The position numbers and the translations under genes are program-made. The notes beneath the pieces were generated by a model that saw nothing but the letters and a program-made list of their open reading frames with translations, did not search any database and was not told the origin of the DNA. A stretch of 64,000 bases of DNA from JADJVL01 sp046331545 (GTDB lineage: Bacteria > Acidobacteriota > Holophagae > Holophagales > Holophagaceae). Shown here piece after piece: positions 26,233 to 34,928 of this stretch. Location: the NCBI GenBank assembly GCA_046331545.1, contig JAXLQR010000002.1, positions 1,302,001 to 1,366,000 on the forward strand. Reading direction: 5' to 3'. Positions within the stretch are counted from its first letter, which is position 1, and each line of letters opens with the position of its first letter.

Positions 26233-26934
26233 TCAGTCCCGGGGAAAGGGCTTGAAGGCCGTCCCGTGCCGGTTCTCGGCGGGAGGCTGCGCCAGCTTGA
26301 GGAAGGCCGGCAGCAGCGCCGTCCAGGGCAGGATCCACCGGCGCGGCGCCGAGGGCGGGGCCCCTTCGGCGGGGCGCTCCCGGAGCTCGAGGTGGTCGGG
26401 CCCGAAGACCAGCTCCGGATCGGAGAGGGGCGGCAGGGCGAGGTACTGCACCCGTCCCGTGGCGGGATGCACCAGGGTGAGCACCCGCTCGCCGTCGTCG
26501 AGGATCCAGAGCAGACCCTCCAGCCCGGGCCGGAAATCGGGGTGCGCCCAGGGCAGCTCGGCGACCCCCCGGCTCAGGGGGCCCTTTCCGCTCAGGCGGA
26601 GGCCGGGGGCGCCGGGGTCCGCCTCCAGGCCGCCGTCCCGCCACATGCGGGAGACCCGCCCCGGCAGCCCGGCATTGATCCGGAGCACCCCCCGGCGGTC
26701 CACCGCGCGGAGGCGGCCGTCCGGGGTGAGGTGGATCCGGAGTTCCCGCTTCGGGTCGGCGGCCGGGGGCGCCGGGGGCGGCGCGGGGGGGGGCGCGGGG
26801 TCGCCCTCGGCCGCCTGCCAGGGCAGCAGGCTCGCGGTGGCCTCCCAGGGCAGCCGGTGCTCCCTGGGGGCCTGGGCCGGCAGCACCGCGCCCGCGGCCA
26901 GGAACGGGATCAGGACCCCGGCGACCAGCCGCAC
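26233..26934 (-). CDS. Secreted hypothetical protein downstream of tatD
   Basis: A 233-residue protein. The GTG start lies inside the end of tatD (25-base overlap), five bases after GGAGG. The N-terminus is a signal peptide (VRLVAGVLIPFLAAGAVLPAQ), then a Pro/Ala linker (about 45-60) and beta-rich segments with RELRIHLTPDGRLRAVDRRG, LLWILDDGERVLTLVHPATG and ELVFGPDHLELRERP. Short strand-turn-strand units with DGR/DDG turns suggest a small propeller or barrel. I do not recognise a family. Coupling to tatD may be only a matter of gene packing. Confidence 0.65.
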   Translation of the reverse strand: MRLVAGVLIPFLAAGAVLPAQAPREHRLPWEATASLLPWQAAEGDPAPPPAPPPAPPAADPKRELRIHLTPDGRLRAVDRRGVLRINAGLPGRVSRMWRDGGLEADPGAPGLRLSGKGPLSRGVAELPWAHPDFRPGLEGLLWILDDGERVLTLVHPATGRVQYLALPPLSDPELVFGPDHLELRERPAEGAPPSAPRRWILPWTALLPAFLKLAQPPAENRHGTAFKPFPRD

Positions 26935-27689
26935 AGGGCCTCCAGGTTCCGGGTGGTGGCCTCGGCGACGCGGGCCGGAGCGACGCTCCGGAGCTCTGCC
27001 ACCTGCTCGGCGGTGTAGCGCACGAAGCCCGGCTCGTTGGGCTTCCCCCGGAACGGCACGGGGGCCAGGAAGGGGGCGTCGGTCTCCACGAGGATCCGGT
27101 CCTCCGGAGCCCAGGCGGCCACCTCGCGCACGGCCTCGGCCTTCCGGAAGGTCACGATGCCGCTGAAGCTGAGATAGAAGCCGAGGTCCAGGGCGCCGGC
27201 GGCGAAGGCCCTGTCCTCGGAGAAGCAGTGGATGATGCCGCCGACGTCCTCCGCGCCCTCCTCGCGGAGGAGGCGCAGGGTCGCCTCCGGCGCGCTCCGC
27301 GTGTGGATCATCAAGGGCTTGCCCAGGCGCCGGGCCAGGCGGATCTGCGCCCGGAAGGCCGCCTCCTGGGCGTCCCGGGGGCTCAGGTCGTAGTGCCAGT
27401 CCAGCCCCGTCTCGCCGATGAAGCGCACGGCGGGGTCCCGGGCCAGGGCCTCCAGCTCGCCGCCGGCGGCCGCGTCCCAGGCGCTGGCCTCGTGGGGATG
27501 CACCCCGAGGCTCGCCTGGACGCCGGGAACCTCGCGCGCCAGGGTGAGGACGCGGCGGGAGTCCTCCAGGTCCGTGCCCACGGCGATGAAGCCCGTCACG
27601 CCGGCCTCCCGGGCCCGGGCCAGGGTGGCCTCCACCTCGGACTCCGCCAGGTAGCTCCCGGTGAGGTGGCAGTGGGCGTCGACCAGCAT
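26910..27689 (-). CDS. tatD: TatD family metal-dependent hydrolase
   Basis: A 259-residue TIM-barrel nuclease of the TatD family. Metal ligands appear in LVDAHCHL (residues 2-9), the GETGLDWHYD segment with the conserved Glu, MIHTRSA, IIHCFSED and VETDAPFLAP. TatD proteins are 3'-5' exonucleases/DNases and D-aminoacyl-tRNA deacylase-like enzymes. There are no tatABC genes close by. The ATG is 81 bases from the divergent sensor kinase gene. Confidence 0.93.
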   Translation of the reverse strand: MLVDAHCHLTGSYLAESEVEATLARAREAGVTGFIAVGTDLEDSRRVLTLAREVPGVQASLGVHPHEASAWDAAAGGELEALARDPAVRFIGETGLDWHYDLSPRDAQEAAFRAQIRLARRLGKPLMIHTRSAPEATLRLLREEGAEDVGGIIHCFSEDRAFAAGALDLGFYLSFSGIVTFRKAEAVREVAAWAPEDRILVETDAPFLAPVPFRGKPNEPGFVRYTAEQVAELRSVAPARVAEATTRNLEALCGWSPGS

Positions 27690-27731
27690 CCGCCCATGCT
27701 CTCACACCGGCCTCCGGCGCGCCGGCCGCCC

Positions 27732-27759
27732 TTGTCTTTTCCCCGGAGGGCGATAGGTT
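27732..27759 (+). promoter_or_regulatory. Putative promoter of the propeller sensor kinase gene
   Basis: TTGTCT (27732-27737), a 16-base spacer and TAGGTT (27754-27759) resemble a sigma-70 promoter. The ATG at 27771 is only 11 bases beyond the -10 box and has no Shine-Dalgarno, so the mRNA may be leaderless or nearly so. Confidence 0.4.
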
Positions 27760-27770
27760 CTAACACACCC

Positions 27771-30700
27771 ATGTTTCGACCGCCGGGACTTCTGCGCGCC
27801 TGCCGTCGGATGACGGCCGCCGCCGGCCTCCTGCTCGCCGGCATCGCCGCCCCGGCCCAGCCCCTCGCCTTCCGGCGCTTCGGCCTCAACGACGGCCTGC
27901 CCCAGAGCCAGGTGTCCACGCTCCTGGAGGACCGGCACGGCTTCGTGTGGATCGGCACCACCTTCGGCGGCGTGGGGCGCCTCAGCGGGGGGAGCTTCCG
28001 GGTCTTCGGCGCGGCCCAGGGCGTGAAAGTGCGCTCGGTGGTGGGGCTCCTCGAGGCTCCGGACGGCAGCATCTGGGCCGCCGGCGTGGACAGCGGCCTC
28101 TCCCGCATCCGGGGGACCCAGGTCTCCAACTTCGGCGTGGCGGAGGGCCTGGCCAACCCGGCGGTCTTCGCCATCACCTTCGACGCGCGGGGCCGCATCC
28201 ATGCGGGCACCCGGAAGGGCCTCTACCGGGAGGACGGCCGGGGCGGCTTCGAGAAGGTGGCGCTGCCCGAGCCCTGGTCCAGCGCCCCCATCTGGAGCCT
28301 GGAGCGGGACGCCCAGGGCCGGATCTGGATGGGCACCCGCGGCGGCGTGGTCGCGCGGTGGGACGGGGAGCGCCTGGAGGACCACTCCCTCCCCCGGCCC
28401 GAGCAGGCCCGGGAGTTCGTGGAGCTGCGCATGGGGCCTTCCGGGGCCCTCCACGCCCTGATGCTGGACGCCCTCTTCCGCCTCGACCCCGCGGGCTGGA
28501 CCGAGATCCCGCTGGAGGGCACGCCGGGCAAGCCCAAGGCGAGGAGCATCCACTTCGGCCCCCGGGGCGAGATCCTCGTGGCGCTGCACACCATGGGGCT
28601 CTGGATCCGCGACGCGGACGGCGGGGTGAGGCTCCTGACCTCCGCCGACGGGCTCCCCACGGAGAGCATCCTCACCGCCTTCATCGACCGCAGGGGCGTG
28701 CTCTGGGTCGGCTCCGACGGCGGGGGGCTGGCCGCCCAGGCGCTGCCGGGGCTGCACAGCATCACGGGCGGCGGGGGTCTCGACCTCGGGGCGATCATGG
28801 CCATCGTCGAGCTCGCGCCCACCCGCTTCCTCCTGGTGTCGAGCAACGGCCTCGCCCTGTGGGAGGAGGGCCGGGGCGTCGTGCGCCGCTGGACCGGCCG
28901 GGACGGCCTGGCCAGCAGCGAGTGCTGGGTCGGGCTGGCCGACGGGCGGGGCGGCGCCTGGATCGGGACCAACCGGGGACTGAACCGGCTCACGCGGGAG
29001 GGGAGGATCCTGCCGGGGCCGAAGGAGATGGACCTGGCCACGCCCACGGCCCTGCTCGCGTGGAGGGACCGCCTCTGGGCCGCCTGCGACCGCGGCCTCT
29101 TCGAGCTGGGCCTCGACGGCCGCTTCGTGGCCCGCCATCGCCCGCCGCGGGAGGTGGGCCAGGACCTGGTCTCCGGCATGGTCCCCACGCCCGAAGGGCT
29201 CCTCCTCGGCACGCGCCAGGGCCTCTGGCTGTTCCACGACGGCGCCTTCGAGCGGCGCTTCGCGGACGCCCCCTTCGCCGAACTGACGGTGAACGGGCTC
29301 ATGCAGGACTCCAGCGGCGCCCTCTGGCTGGGCACCGGCGACGGCCTCTACCAACAGAAGGGGCGGGGCTGGAACCGCTTCGGCGTCGGCCTCGGGCTGC
29401 CGGACGACAACATCTACTTCATCCACGAGGTGCAGCCCGGACGCATGGCCATCGGCCACGGGAAGGGCGTCACCCTGATGGAGCGTGGCGGCACCTTCCA
29501 CCTCTCCCGGAACCTGGGGCTCATCTCCGACGAGACCAACCAGGGCGGCGCCCTCACCGATTCGAGGGGGCGCCTGTGGATCGGCATGATCGGCGGCGTG
29601 AACATCCTCGACCGGGCCAATGACTTCAGCCTGAAGGACGCCCTCCGGCCCCTGGTCACGGAGGCGCGCTGGGACGGCGGCTCGAGCCCCTTCCCCGCGC
29701 GCCTGGAGATCCCGCCCCGGCCGCGCTCCCTCGACCTGGAGTTCGAGGTCGCCTCGCCCCTGGTGTCGGGGACGCCGAAGTTCCAGGCCCGCCTCGAGGG
29801 CGTGGACCCCGACTGGCGCACGGTCTCCGGGAACGTCCTGCAGTACCTCAACCTGGGCCGCGGCGCCTACACCTTCCGGCTGAGGGTCACCAACGACGGC
29901 GTCCGCTGGATCGAGGCGGAGCCGGTGGCCCTGGACGTCCGCCCGGCCTGGCACGAGCGCTGGCCGGTGCGCATCCTCCTCGCCCTCGCCGCCCTCGGCG
30001 CGGCCGGGGGCGCGGTTGCCTGGCGACTCCGCCGCCTGGCGCGGGAGGCCCACCTGCTCGAGGCCAAGGTCGCCGAGCGCACCGAGGAGCTGGCCGAGCG
30101 CAACACCTCCCTCGAGCGGGCCCACATGCAGCTCAAGCGGAGCCTGGAGGACCGCATGCAGCTCGTGGACGCGGTGGCCCACGACCTGCGCTCGCCGCTC
30201 ACCAGCATCATGCTGCTGGTGGACCGCCTGCGGGACGAGGCGGCCGGCCGCATGGGCGTGCAGGGCGTGCTGCAGTCCCTGGACCAGGAGGCCGCGCGCC
30301 TGGAGAGCATCGTGCGGTCCCTCCTCAACCAGTCCCGCGCCACGTCGATCTTCGAGACCATCAACCAGTCCCCCGTCCCGCCCGCCACCTTCTTCGAGGG
30401 CGTCACCGACGTGCTGGCCCTGAAGGCCTCCCACAAGGGGCTCCACTGCGAGATGGACCTCGATCCCGCGGGGCGCAAGGTGAGGGTGCTCGCGGACACC
30501 ACGGCCATGCAGCAGGTGCTCTTCAACCTGGTGGAGAACGCCCTGAAGTTCACGCCCGCGCCGGGCACCGTGGGCATCCGCACCCGCGTGGAGGGCGAGG
30601 CATGGTCCCTGGACGTCTGGGACACGGGGCGCGGCGTGGACGAGGAGGCGGCGCTCACCATCTTCGAACCCTACTTCCAGGCCCGGAGCGCGGACGCCGC

Positions 30701-30869
30701 CGCGGGCTGGGGCCTGGGCCTCAGCATCTGCAAGGCCATCGTCTCGGCCCACCGGGGCACCCTCGAGCTGGTGCGCGAGCCGGGCCGCCAGGGCGCCCGC
30801 TTCCGGGTCACGCTGCCCCTCGCCGGGCAGCCCAGCCCCGTGCCGGAGCCCTCCCTGCCGGGCGCGTGA
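27771..30869 (+). CDS. Sensor histidine kinase with periplasmic two-component propeller
   Basis: A 1,032-residue kinase. A signal-like N-terminus (1-30) precedes two propeller halves made of Reg_prop repeats with the motif DGLPQSQVSTLLEDRHGFVW and many G-W-x-G/T blades (about 35-640). A Y_Y_Y domain (about 645-725: RLEGVDPDWRTVSGNVLQYL) leads into a single membrane segment (about 730-750), a coiled coil, HisKA with His804 in DAVAHDLRSPLTS, and HATPase_c ending about 1,015. It follows the sensor design of Bacteroidota hybrid two-component systems (often for glycans), but has no fused receiver or AraC domain. The next gene, an NtrX-like regulator 45 bases away, is the likely partner. Confidence 0.93.
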   Translation: MFRPPGLLRACRRMTAAAGLLLAGIAAPAQPLAFRRFGLNDGLPQSQVSTLLEDRHGFVWIGTTFGGVGRLSGGSFRVFGAAQGVKVRSVVGLLEAPDGSIWAAGVDSGLSRIRGTQVSNFGVAEGLANPAVFAITFDARGRIHAGTRKGLYREDGRGGFEKVALPEPWSSAPIWSLERDAQGRIWMGTRGGVVARWDGERLEDHSLPRPEQAREFVELRMGPSGALHALMLDALFRLDPAGWTEIPLEGTPGKPKARSIHFGPRGEILVALHTMGLWIRDADGGVRLLTSADGLPTESILTAFIDRRGVLWVGSDGGGLAAQALPGLHSITGGGGLDLGAIMAIVELAPTRFLLVSSNGLALWEEGRGVVRRWTGRDGLASSECWVGLADGRGGAWIGTNRGLNRLTREGRILPGPKEMDLATPTALLAWRDRLWAACDRGLFELGLDGRFVARHRPPREVGQDLVSGMVPTPEGLLLGTRQGLWLFHDGAFERRFADAPFAELTVNGLMQDSSGALWLGTGDGLYQQKGRGWNRFGVGLGLPDDNIYFIHEVQPGRMAIGHGKGVTLMERGGTFHLSRNLGLISDETNQGGALTDSRGRLWIGMIGGVNILDRANDFSLKDALRPLVTEARWDGGSSPFPARLEIPPRPRSLDLEFEVASPLVSGTPKFQARLEGVDPDWRTVSGNVLQYLNLGRGAYTFRLRVTNDGVRWIEAEPVALDVRPAWHERWPVRILLALAALGAAGGAVAWRLRRLAREAHLLEAKVAERTEELAERNTSLERAHMQLKRSLEDRMQLVDAVAHDLRSPLTSIMLLVDRLRDEAAGRMGVQGVLQSLDQEAARLESIVRSLLNQSRATSIFETINQSPVPPATFFEGVTDVLALKASHKGLHCEMDLDPAGRKVRVLADTTAMQQVLFNLVENALKFTPAPGTVGIRTRVEGEAWSLDVWDTGRGVDEEAALTIFEPYFQARSADAAAGWGLGLSICKAIVSAHRGTLELVREPGRQGARFRVTLPLAGQPSPVPEPSLPGA

Positions 30870-30914
30870 ACCCCGGGCCGTGTGGGGTCCGGGCACCTGT
30901 GAGACGCTAGGGCG

Positions 30915-32294
30915 GTGACCCTCCCCCGGACCATCCTCATCGTGGACGACGAGCCCGGCATCCGGCGCTCGCTGGGGGAGAGCCTCACGGAGGAGGGCTA
31001 CGCGGTCCTGAAGGCGGAGAAGGGCGAGCAGATGCTCCAGCTGCTGGAGGACAGCGAGGCGGACGGCCTCGACCTCGTGCTGCTGGACGTGTGGCTGCCG
31101 GGCCTGGACGGGCTGGAGTGCCTGAAGCGGGCGAAGGTCCTGCGCCCGGCCCTGCCCGTGGTGATGATCAGCGGCCACGGCAGCATCGACACCGCGCTCC
31201 AGGCCACCAAGTTCGGCGCCTTCGACTTCCTGGAGAAGCCCATCGACCTGGACCGGCTGCTGCTGGTGGTGCGCAACGCCCTGAACCAGGGCAGGCTCGA
31301 GGCCGAGAACGAGCGCCTCGCCAGCGAGGTGGAGGGGGAGCGCTTCTTCCTGGCGGAGAGCCCGGCCATGCGGCGCCTCATGGCGGACGTGAACCTCGTG
31401 GCGGCCACGGAGGGCCGCGTGCTGCTCACCGGCGAGAACGGCAGCGGCAAGGAGGAGATCGCGCGGCTCATCCATAACCTCGGACCCCGCAGGGACGCGC
31501 CCTTCGTGGAGGTGAACTGCGCGGCGATCCCCGAGGAGCTCATCGAGAGCGAGCTCTTCGGCCACGTGAAGGGGGCCTTCACGGGCGCGGTGCGGGACCA
31601 GAAGGGCAAGTTCCGGGAGGCCACGGGGGGCACGCTGTTCCTGGACGAAGTGGGGGACATGTCGCTGAAGACCCAGGCCAAGGTGCTGCGCGCCCTCCAG
31701 GAGGGCCGCATCGAGCCCGTGGGCGGCGGCGGCGCGGTGGAGGTGGACGTGCGAGTCATCGCCGCCACCAACAAGGACCTCGCCGAGGAGATCAAGGCGG
31801 GCCGCTTCCGGGAGGACCTCTTCTTCCGCCTCGCGGTCGTCCCGCTGCGGGTGCCGCCCCTGCGGGAGCGCAGCGAGGAGCTGCTGATCCTGGCGGAGGC
31901 CTTCCTGGCGCGGCTGGCGAAGCGCCACGGCCGCCCCGCGCGCAGGCTGGGCCCGGACGCGAAGGACGCCCTGCTGCGCCACGACTGGCCCGGCAACGTG
32001 AGGGAGCTGAAGAACCTCATGGAGCGCGCGGTGATCCTGTCCCGCGGCCCCGACATCGCGGCGAAGGACCTGGGCCCGCTGGCGGCGCGCCACATCGCCG
32101 AGCCCGACCCCTTCTCCTTCCCGGAGTTCGCGAGCCTCAAGGAGGCGCGGGAATGGTTCGAGGGGGTCTACATCCAGCGCGAGCTGAAGGTGCAGGCCGG
32201 CAACATGACCCGCGCCGCCGAGCGCCTGGGCCTCGACCGCTCCAACCTCTACAAGCGCCTCAAGGCCCTCGGGATCGACGCGAGGGAGGCTTGA
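30915..32294 (+). CDS. ntrX: NtrX-like sigma-54-dependent response regulator
   Basis: A 459-residue activator. The receiver (1-125) has DDEP (11-14), Asp58 in LVLLDVWLPGLDGLE, and ISGHGSIDTALQATKFGAFDFLEKPI, the wording typical of the NtrX subgroup. The AAA+ domain (about 145-370) has Walker A GENGSGKE, the sigma-54 contact motif GAFTGA and Walker B GGTLFLDEVGD. A Fis-type HTH (415-455: NMTRAAERLGLDRSNLYKRL) ends it. It activates promoters that use RpoN. It starts with GTG and is coupled to the MerR gene (TTGA overlap). The cognate NtrY would be at 48-50 kb, whereas the adjacent kinase is a propeller type. Confidence 0.92.
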   Translation: MTLPRTILIVDDEPGIRRSLGESLTEEGYAVLKAEKGEQMLQLLEDSEADGLDLVLLDVWLPGLDGLECLKRAKVLRPALPVVMISGHGSIDTALQATKFGAFDFLEKPIDLDRLLLVVRNALNQGRLEAENERLASEVEGERFFLAESPAMRRLMADVNLVAATEGRVLLTGENGSGKEEIARLIHNLGPRRDAPFVEVNCAAIPEELIESELFGHVKGAFTGAVRDQKGKFREATGGTLFLDEVGDMSLKTQAKVLRALQEGRIEPVGGGGAVEVDVRVIAATNKDLAEEIKAGRFREDLFFRLAVVPLRVPPLRERSEELLILAEAFLARLAKRHGRPARRLGPDAKDALLRHDWPGNVRELKNLMERAVILSRGPDIAAKDLGPLAARHIAEPDPFSFPEFASLKEAREWFEGVYIQRELKVQAGNMTRAAERLGLDRSNLYKRLKALGIDAREA

Positions 32295-32791
32295 ACGCGT
32301 CTTCCGCGCCCGCCAAGCGCTGGTTCAAGATCGGCGAGGCGGCGGAGCAGCTGGGCGTGAAGGCCAAGGACCTGCGCTACTGGGAGTCGGTGATCCCCGA
32401 GATCCGCCCGCGGCGGTCGAAGGGCAACCTCCGCTACTACCACGCCGACGAGCTGCCCCGCCTCACGCGCATCCGCGACTGGGTGCGCGAGGGCCTGAGC
32501 GCCGTGGACTGCCGCGGCCTGCTGCTCACCGGCCAGGCCGCGCGCCCCCTCGACCTCGGCCTCAGCGAGGAGGACCTCGCGCCGAGCGCCAAGGTCCGCC
32601 GCCCCGCCCCGGGAGTCAAAGTCGCCGCCGACCTCCAGCCCGCGATCCTGGCCCTCCGCGAGCTGCTCGCAAGGCTCGGCGGCCCGGTGGAGACCGGCGG
32701 CTCCGGCGGTGCCGCACCCCCGTCCAAGCCCGCGCCCAAGCGGGTCCCCAAGCCCAAACCCGTCCTTGACCCGCCCCCGGGACTCTTCTAG
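32291..32791 (+). CDS. MerR-family regulator
   Basis: A 166-residue regulator. The winged helix of the MerR family is in residues 9-75: FKIGEAAEQLGVKAKDLRYW, then IRPRRSKGNLRYYHADELPR. This is the sub-class with an extended N-terminus found upstream of many tRNA or ihf genes. The middle (75-130) has a short helix and the tail is Pro/Lys-rich and disordered. It starts with TTG that overlaps the ntrX stop by four bases, after GGGAGG. No metal-binding Cys is present. Effector unknown. Confidence 0.86.
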   Translation: MNASSAPAKRWFKIGEAAEQLGVKAKDLRYWESVIPEIRPRRSKGNLRYYHADELPRLTRIRDWVREGLSAVDCRGLLLTGQAARPLDLGLSEEDLAPSAKVRRPAPGVKVAADLQPAILALRELLARLGGPVETGGSGGAAPPSKPAPKRVPKPKPVLDPPPGLF

Positions 32792-32804
32792 CATCAAAGG
32801 TTCA

Positions 32805-32881
<77 letters not shown>

Positions 32882-32893
32882 AAACACTCGAAG

Positions 32894-32922
32894 AGGCAGG
32901 CCGATTTCGGCCTGCCTTTTTT
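32894..32922 (+). terminator. Rho-independent terminator after tRNA-Pro
   Basis: A 10-bp stem AGGCAGGCCG/CGGCCTGCCT (32894-32903 with 32908-32917) with an ATTT loop and a run of six T. This is a classic terminator for the tRNA transcript. Confidence 0.92.
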
Positions 32923-32947
32923 GTCGATCCAGGCGACGGGTCCGTGG

Positions 32948-33493
32948 CTATGAAGGGGTGACTCTTCGCTTCAGGGTCGAGGCGACGAGCATGAACCTGC
33001 TGCCATTCCAGCGATGTCTCATGACCAAGGGATGCGAGCGGCCCGACGAGTCCTCCCAGGTCTGCACGACACTTCCCCGGTCCCCCGACAGGAAGAAGTT
33101 GCAGCTCCCCACCAGTTCATCACCCAGGTCGCGGCCTTGCATATCCCGCGGCCGGGTATCGATGGGCAAATGATGCCACCGGCCCTGCCCGTCCCGCCGA
33201 AGGATCAGGTCGATGTCGTGGCCGCCCGTTCCCGTCATGCAGGACCAGCCTTTCACGATGGCCTCGGGGCGGCCGTCCCCATCCAGGTCCATGAATTCGA
33301 TCGTCTCCGCGGAGGCGTGCGCGTGCCGTTCCTCACACCAGTCCATGTATTCCCGTTTCAGCAGCGCCTGGATCTCCACCTCCCAGCGGGCCTTCATTGG
33401 AAGTGAGGGATTGGATTGGGCCTGAATGGGCGAGGCCACCTCGAGCACCAGGCCGATGAACCCGGGAATTCCCGATGCGTGTGGCACCTTCAT
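32948..33493 (-). CDS. Secreted hypothetical protein with an FG-GAP/VCBS-like turn
   Basis: A 181-residue protein. A weak signal peptide ends near IQAQSN (residues 23-28). A helix with KARWEVEIQALLKREYMDW is followed by IEFMDLDGDGRPEAIVKGW, the calcium-binding-like loop of FG-GAP/VCBS repeats, and by strands with DLILRRDGQGRWHHLPID and GSRFMLVAS. The start at 33493 has GGAGG six bases upstream. Composition is less GC-rich than neighbours. Single VCBS-like repeats in small secreted proteins are common in accessory genes; function unknown. Confidence 0.68.
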   Translation of the reverse strand: MKVPHASGIPGFIGLVLEVASPIQAQSNPSLPMKARWEVEIQALLKREYMDWCEERHAHASAETIEFMDLDGDGRPEAIVKGWSCMTGTGGHDIDLILRRDGQGRWHHLPIDTRPRDMQGRDLGDELVGSCNFFLSGDRGSVVQTWEDSSGRSHPLVMRHRWNGSRFMLVASTLKRRVTPS

Positions 33494-33558
33494 CGAATCC
33501 TCCCACGCTCCGGCATTCTAAGAGGAACGGGGCTCCTGGCGATCGGCCGGCCTGAAGC

Positions 33559-34545
33559 CTATCGTCGCCGCGATTCCAGCCCCTCAACCAATGCTCTCCG
33601 CTCCGGATCCTCCCCTCTGTCCTCGGCCTCCTTCAGCAGGCTATCCACCGTCGCCCCATCCTCGCCCTTCACCTCCGGCGAGACGCCATGCTCGAGGAGC
33701 CACCGCGCCTCCTTCCAGCTCTGGTACACCACGGCGTTCATGAGCAGGCTGTAGCCCTTGCGGTCGCTCCGGCCGTCCTTCGCCTGCAGGTTCGCGCCGT
33801 GCCGGGCGAAGACCTCGAACTTGGCGACGTTCATCCAGGGCGCGAAGAGGATCGGGTGGTCGTCGTACTGGGCCTTGGTGTCGGGGTCGGCGCCGGCTTC
33901 CAGGAAGGCGTCCAGCAGGGCGAGGCCGCGGGGACTGCCGTCGCCGGCGACGGTGTTCAGCAGCGAGTACCACGAGGCGTAGGAGCCGTCGTTGGGGCGC
34001 AGCGCGTCCTCGGCGGGCGGGGCGCCGGCCTTCAGGAGCAGCTTCACGGCTTCGACGTGGGCGTCCTTGCCTTCCATGGAGTCCATGGCACGCGTCACGG
34101 CGTGGCCGAGGAGCGTGCGATCGAAGGCGTCCCTCGCCTTCCAGTCCGGCGGCGGGCCCTGGAGCAGCGCCTTCACCCTGTCCAGGTCGCCGCGGTCGAT
34201 GGCGCGGGCCAGCTCCGTGAGGCGGCCATCGCTGAAGCGGCCCTGCTTCGACAACGAGAGGTTCCGGGCGGCCTTGCGCACGAGGCCCTTCGCCCCGAGC
34301 ACGAGGCCGACGGTCAGCGGCAGCGTCGTGATGGCCGCGCCGACGAGGACGGGGCCCTTCCTTCCGCTCGTGTGGCCCCAGACCAGCAGCCCCGCCGCGA
34401 TCGCCATGGGCGCCCCCACCAGGATCGCGTAGAAGGCGCCCAGCCCCTTGGAGGCCGCGTCGCCGCCGCGGTCCGTGAGCATCAGGACCACCAGCACCGC
34501 CTCGATGGCGAAACAGGACCAGGCGAGGAAGGCGAGGAGCTTCAC
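33559..34545 (-). CDS. Membrane-anchored ankyrin-repeat protein
   Basis: A 328-residue protein. Three membrane segments lie in the first 95 residues (LLAFLAWSCFAIEAVLVVLM, FYAILVGAPMAIAAGLLVW, LVGAAITTLPLTVGLVLG). From about 105 onward it has ankyrin-type units: LARAIDRGDLDRVKALLQGP, AVKLLLKAGAPP, LLDAFLEAGADPDTKAQYDD, FEVFARHGANLQAKDG and ARWLLEHGVSPEVKGEDG. Ankyrin repeats mediate protein contacts. It starts with GTG 14 bases after the preceding gene; the ribosome site is weak. No known partner. Confidence 0.8.
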   Translation of the reverse strand: MKLLAFLAWSCFAIEAVLVVLMLTDRGGDAASKGLGAFYAILVGAPMAIAAGLLVWGHTSGRKGPVLVGAAITTLPLTVGLVLGAKGLVRKAARNLSLSKQGRFSDGRLTELARAIDRGDLDRVKALLQGPPPDWKARDAFDRTLLGHAVTRAMDSMEGKDAHVEAVKLLLKAGAPPAEDALRPNDGSYASWYSLLNTVAGDGSPRGLALLDAFLEAGADPDTKAQYDDHPILFAPWMNVAKFEVFARHGANLQAKDGRSDRKGYSLLMNAVVYQSWKEARWLLEHGVSPEVKGEDGATVDSLLKEAEDRGEDPERRALVEGLESRRR

Positions 34546-34559
34546 GGGGCCTGCGCCGG

Positions 34560-34877
34560 CTAGGATGCGACCTTCGCGAAGAAGTACCGGTGGGCCATCA
34601 CCCCGCCCAGGTCCTCGGGCTTCGCCCAGAGGACTTCCATCGGCTCCGGCAGGCCCTCCTCGTTCAGGGCCTCCTTGACGACCTGCTCCACGTCCCAGGT
34701 CTCCAGGCGCCAGCTGCCCTCGCCATAGCCCTCCATGACGATGCCCACCAGCACCCGCAGCGTGGCGCCGGCGGCGGAGGGGATGTGGTAGGTCACGGTC
34801 TTCACCGCCGGGTGGGACTGGCGGAGACGCGTGCGCGCATGGGTGAAGGCGCGCTCGAAGCGCGTATGGAGGCTCAT
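34560..34877 (-). CDS. Hypothetical protein
   Basis: A 105-residue cytoplasmic protein, starting at ATG 34877 after GGAG. It has an N-terminal basic helix (LHTRFERAFTHARTRLRQ), strands (TVTYHIPSAAGATLRVLVGI), and an acidic middle (WRLETWDVEQVVKEALNEEG). No family is recognised. It precedes the ankyrin gene with a 14-base gap, so both are probably in one transcript, and it is the last gene before the dnaE2 stop. Confidence 0.6.
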   Translation of the reverse strand: MSLHTRFERAFTHARTRLRQSHPAVKTVTYHIPSAAGATLRVLVGIVMEGYGEGSWRLETWDVEQVVKEALNEEGLPEPMEVLWAKPEDLGGVMAHRYFFAKVAS

Positions 34878-34928
34878 GGACTCCACTTTAAGGGAGGTCC
34901 CCACGCGGGTCCACCGGCCCGGCCCCCC

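Noticed and set aside
27702..32093. A 1,463-codon frame on the minus strand opposite the sensor kinase and NtrX genes
   Set aside because: It is antisense to two clear genes and has low-complexity composition with no domains.
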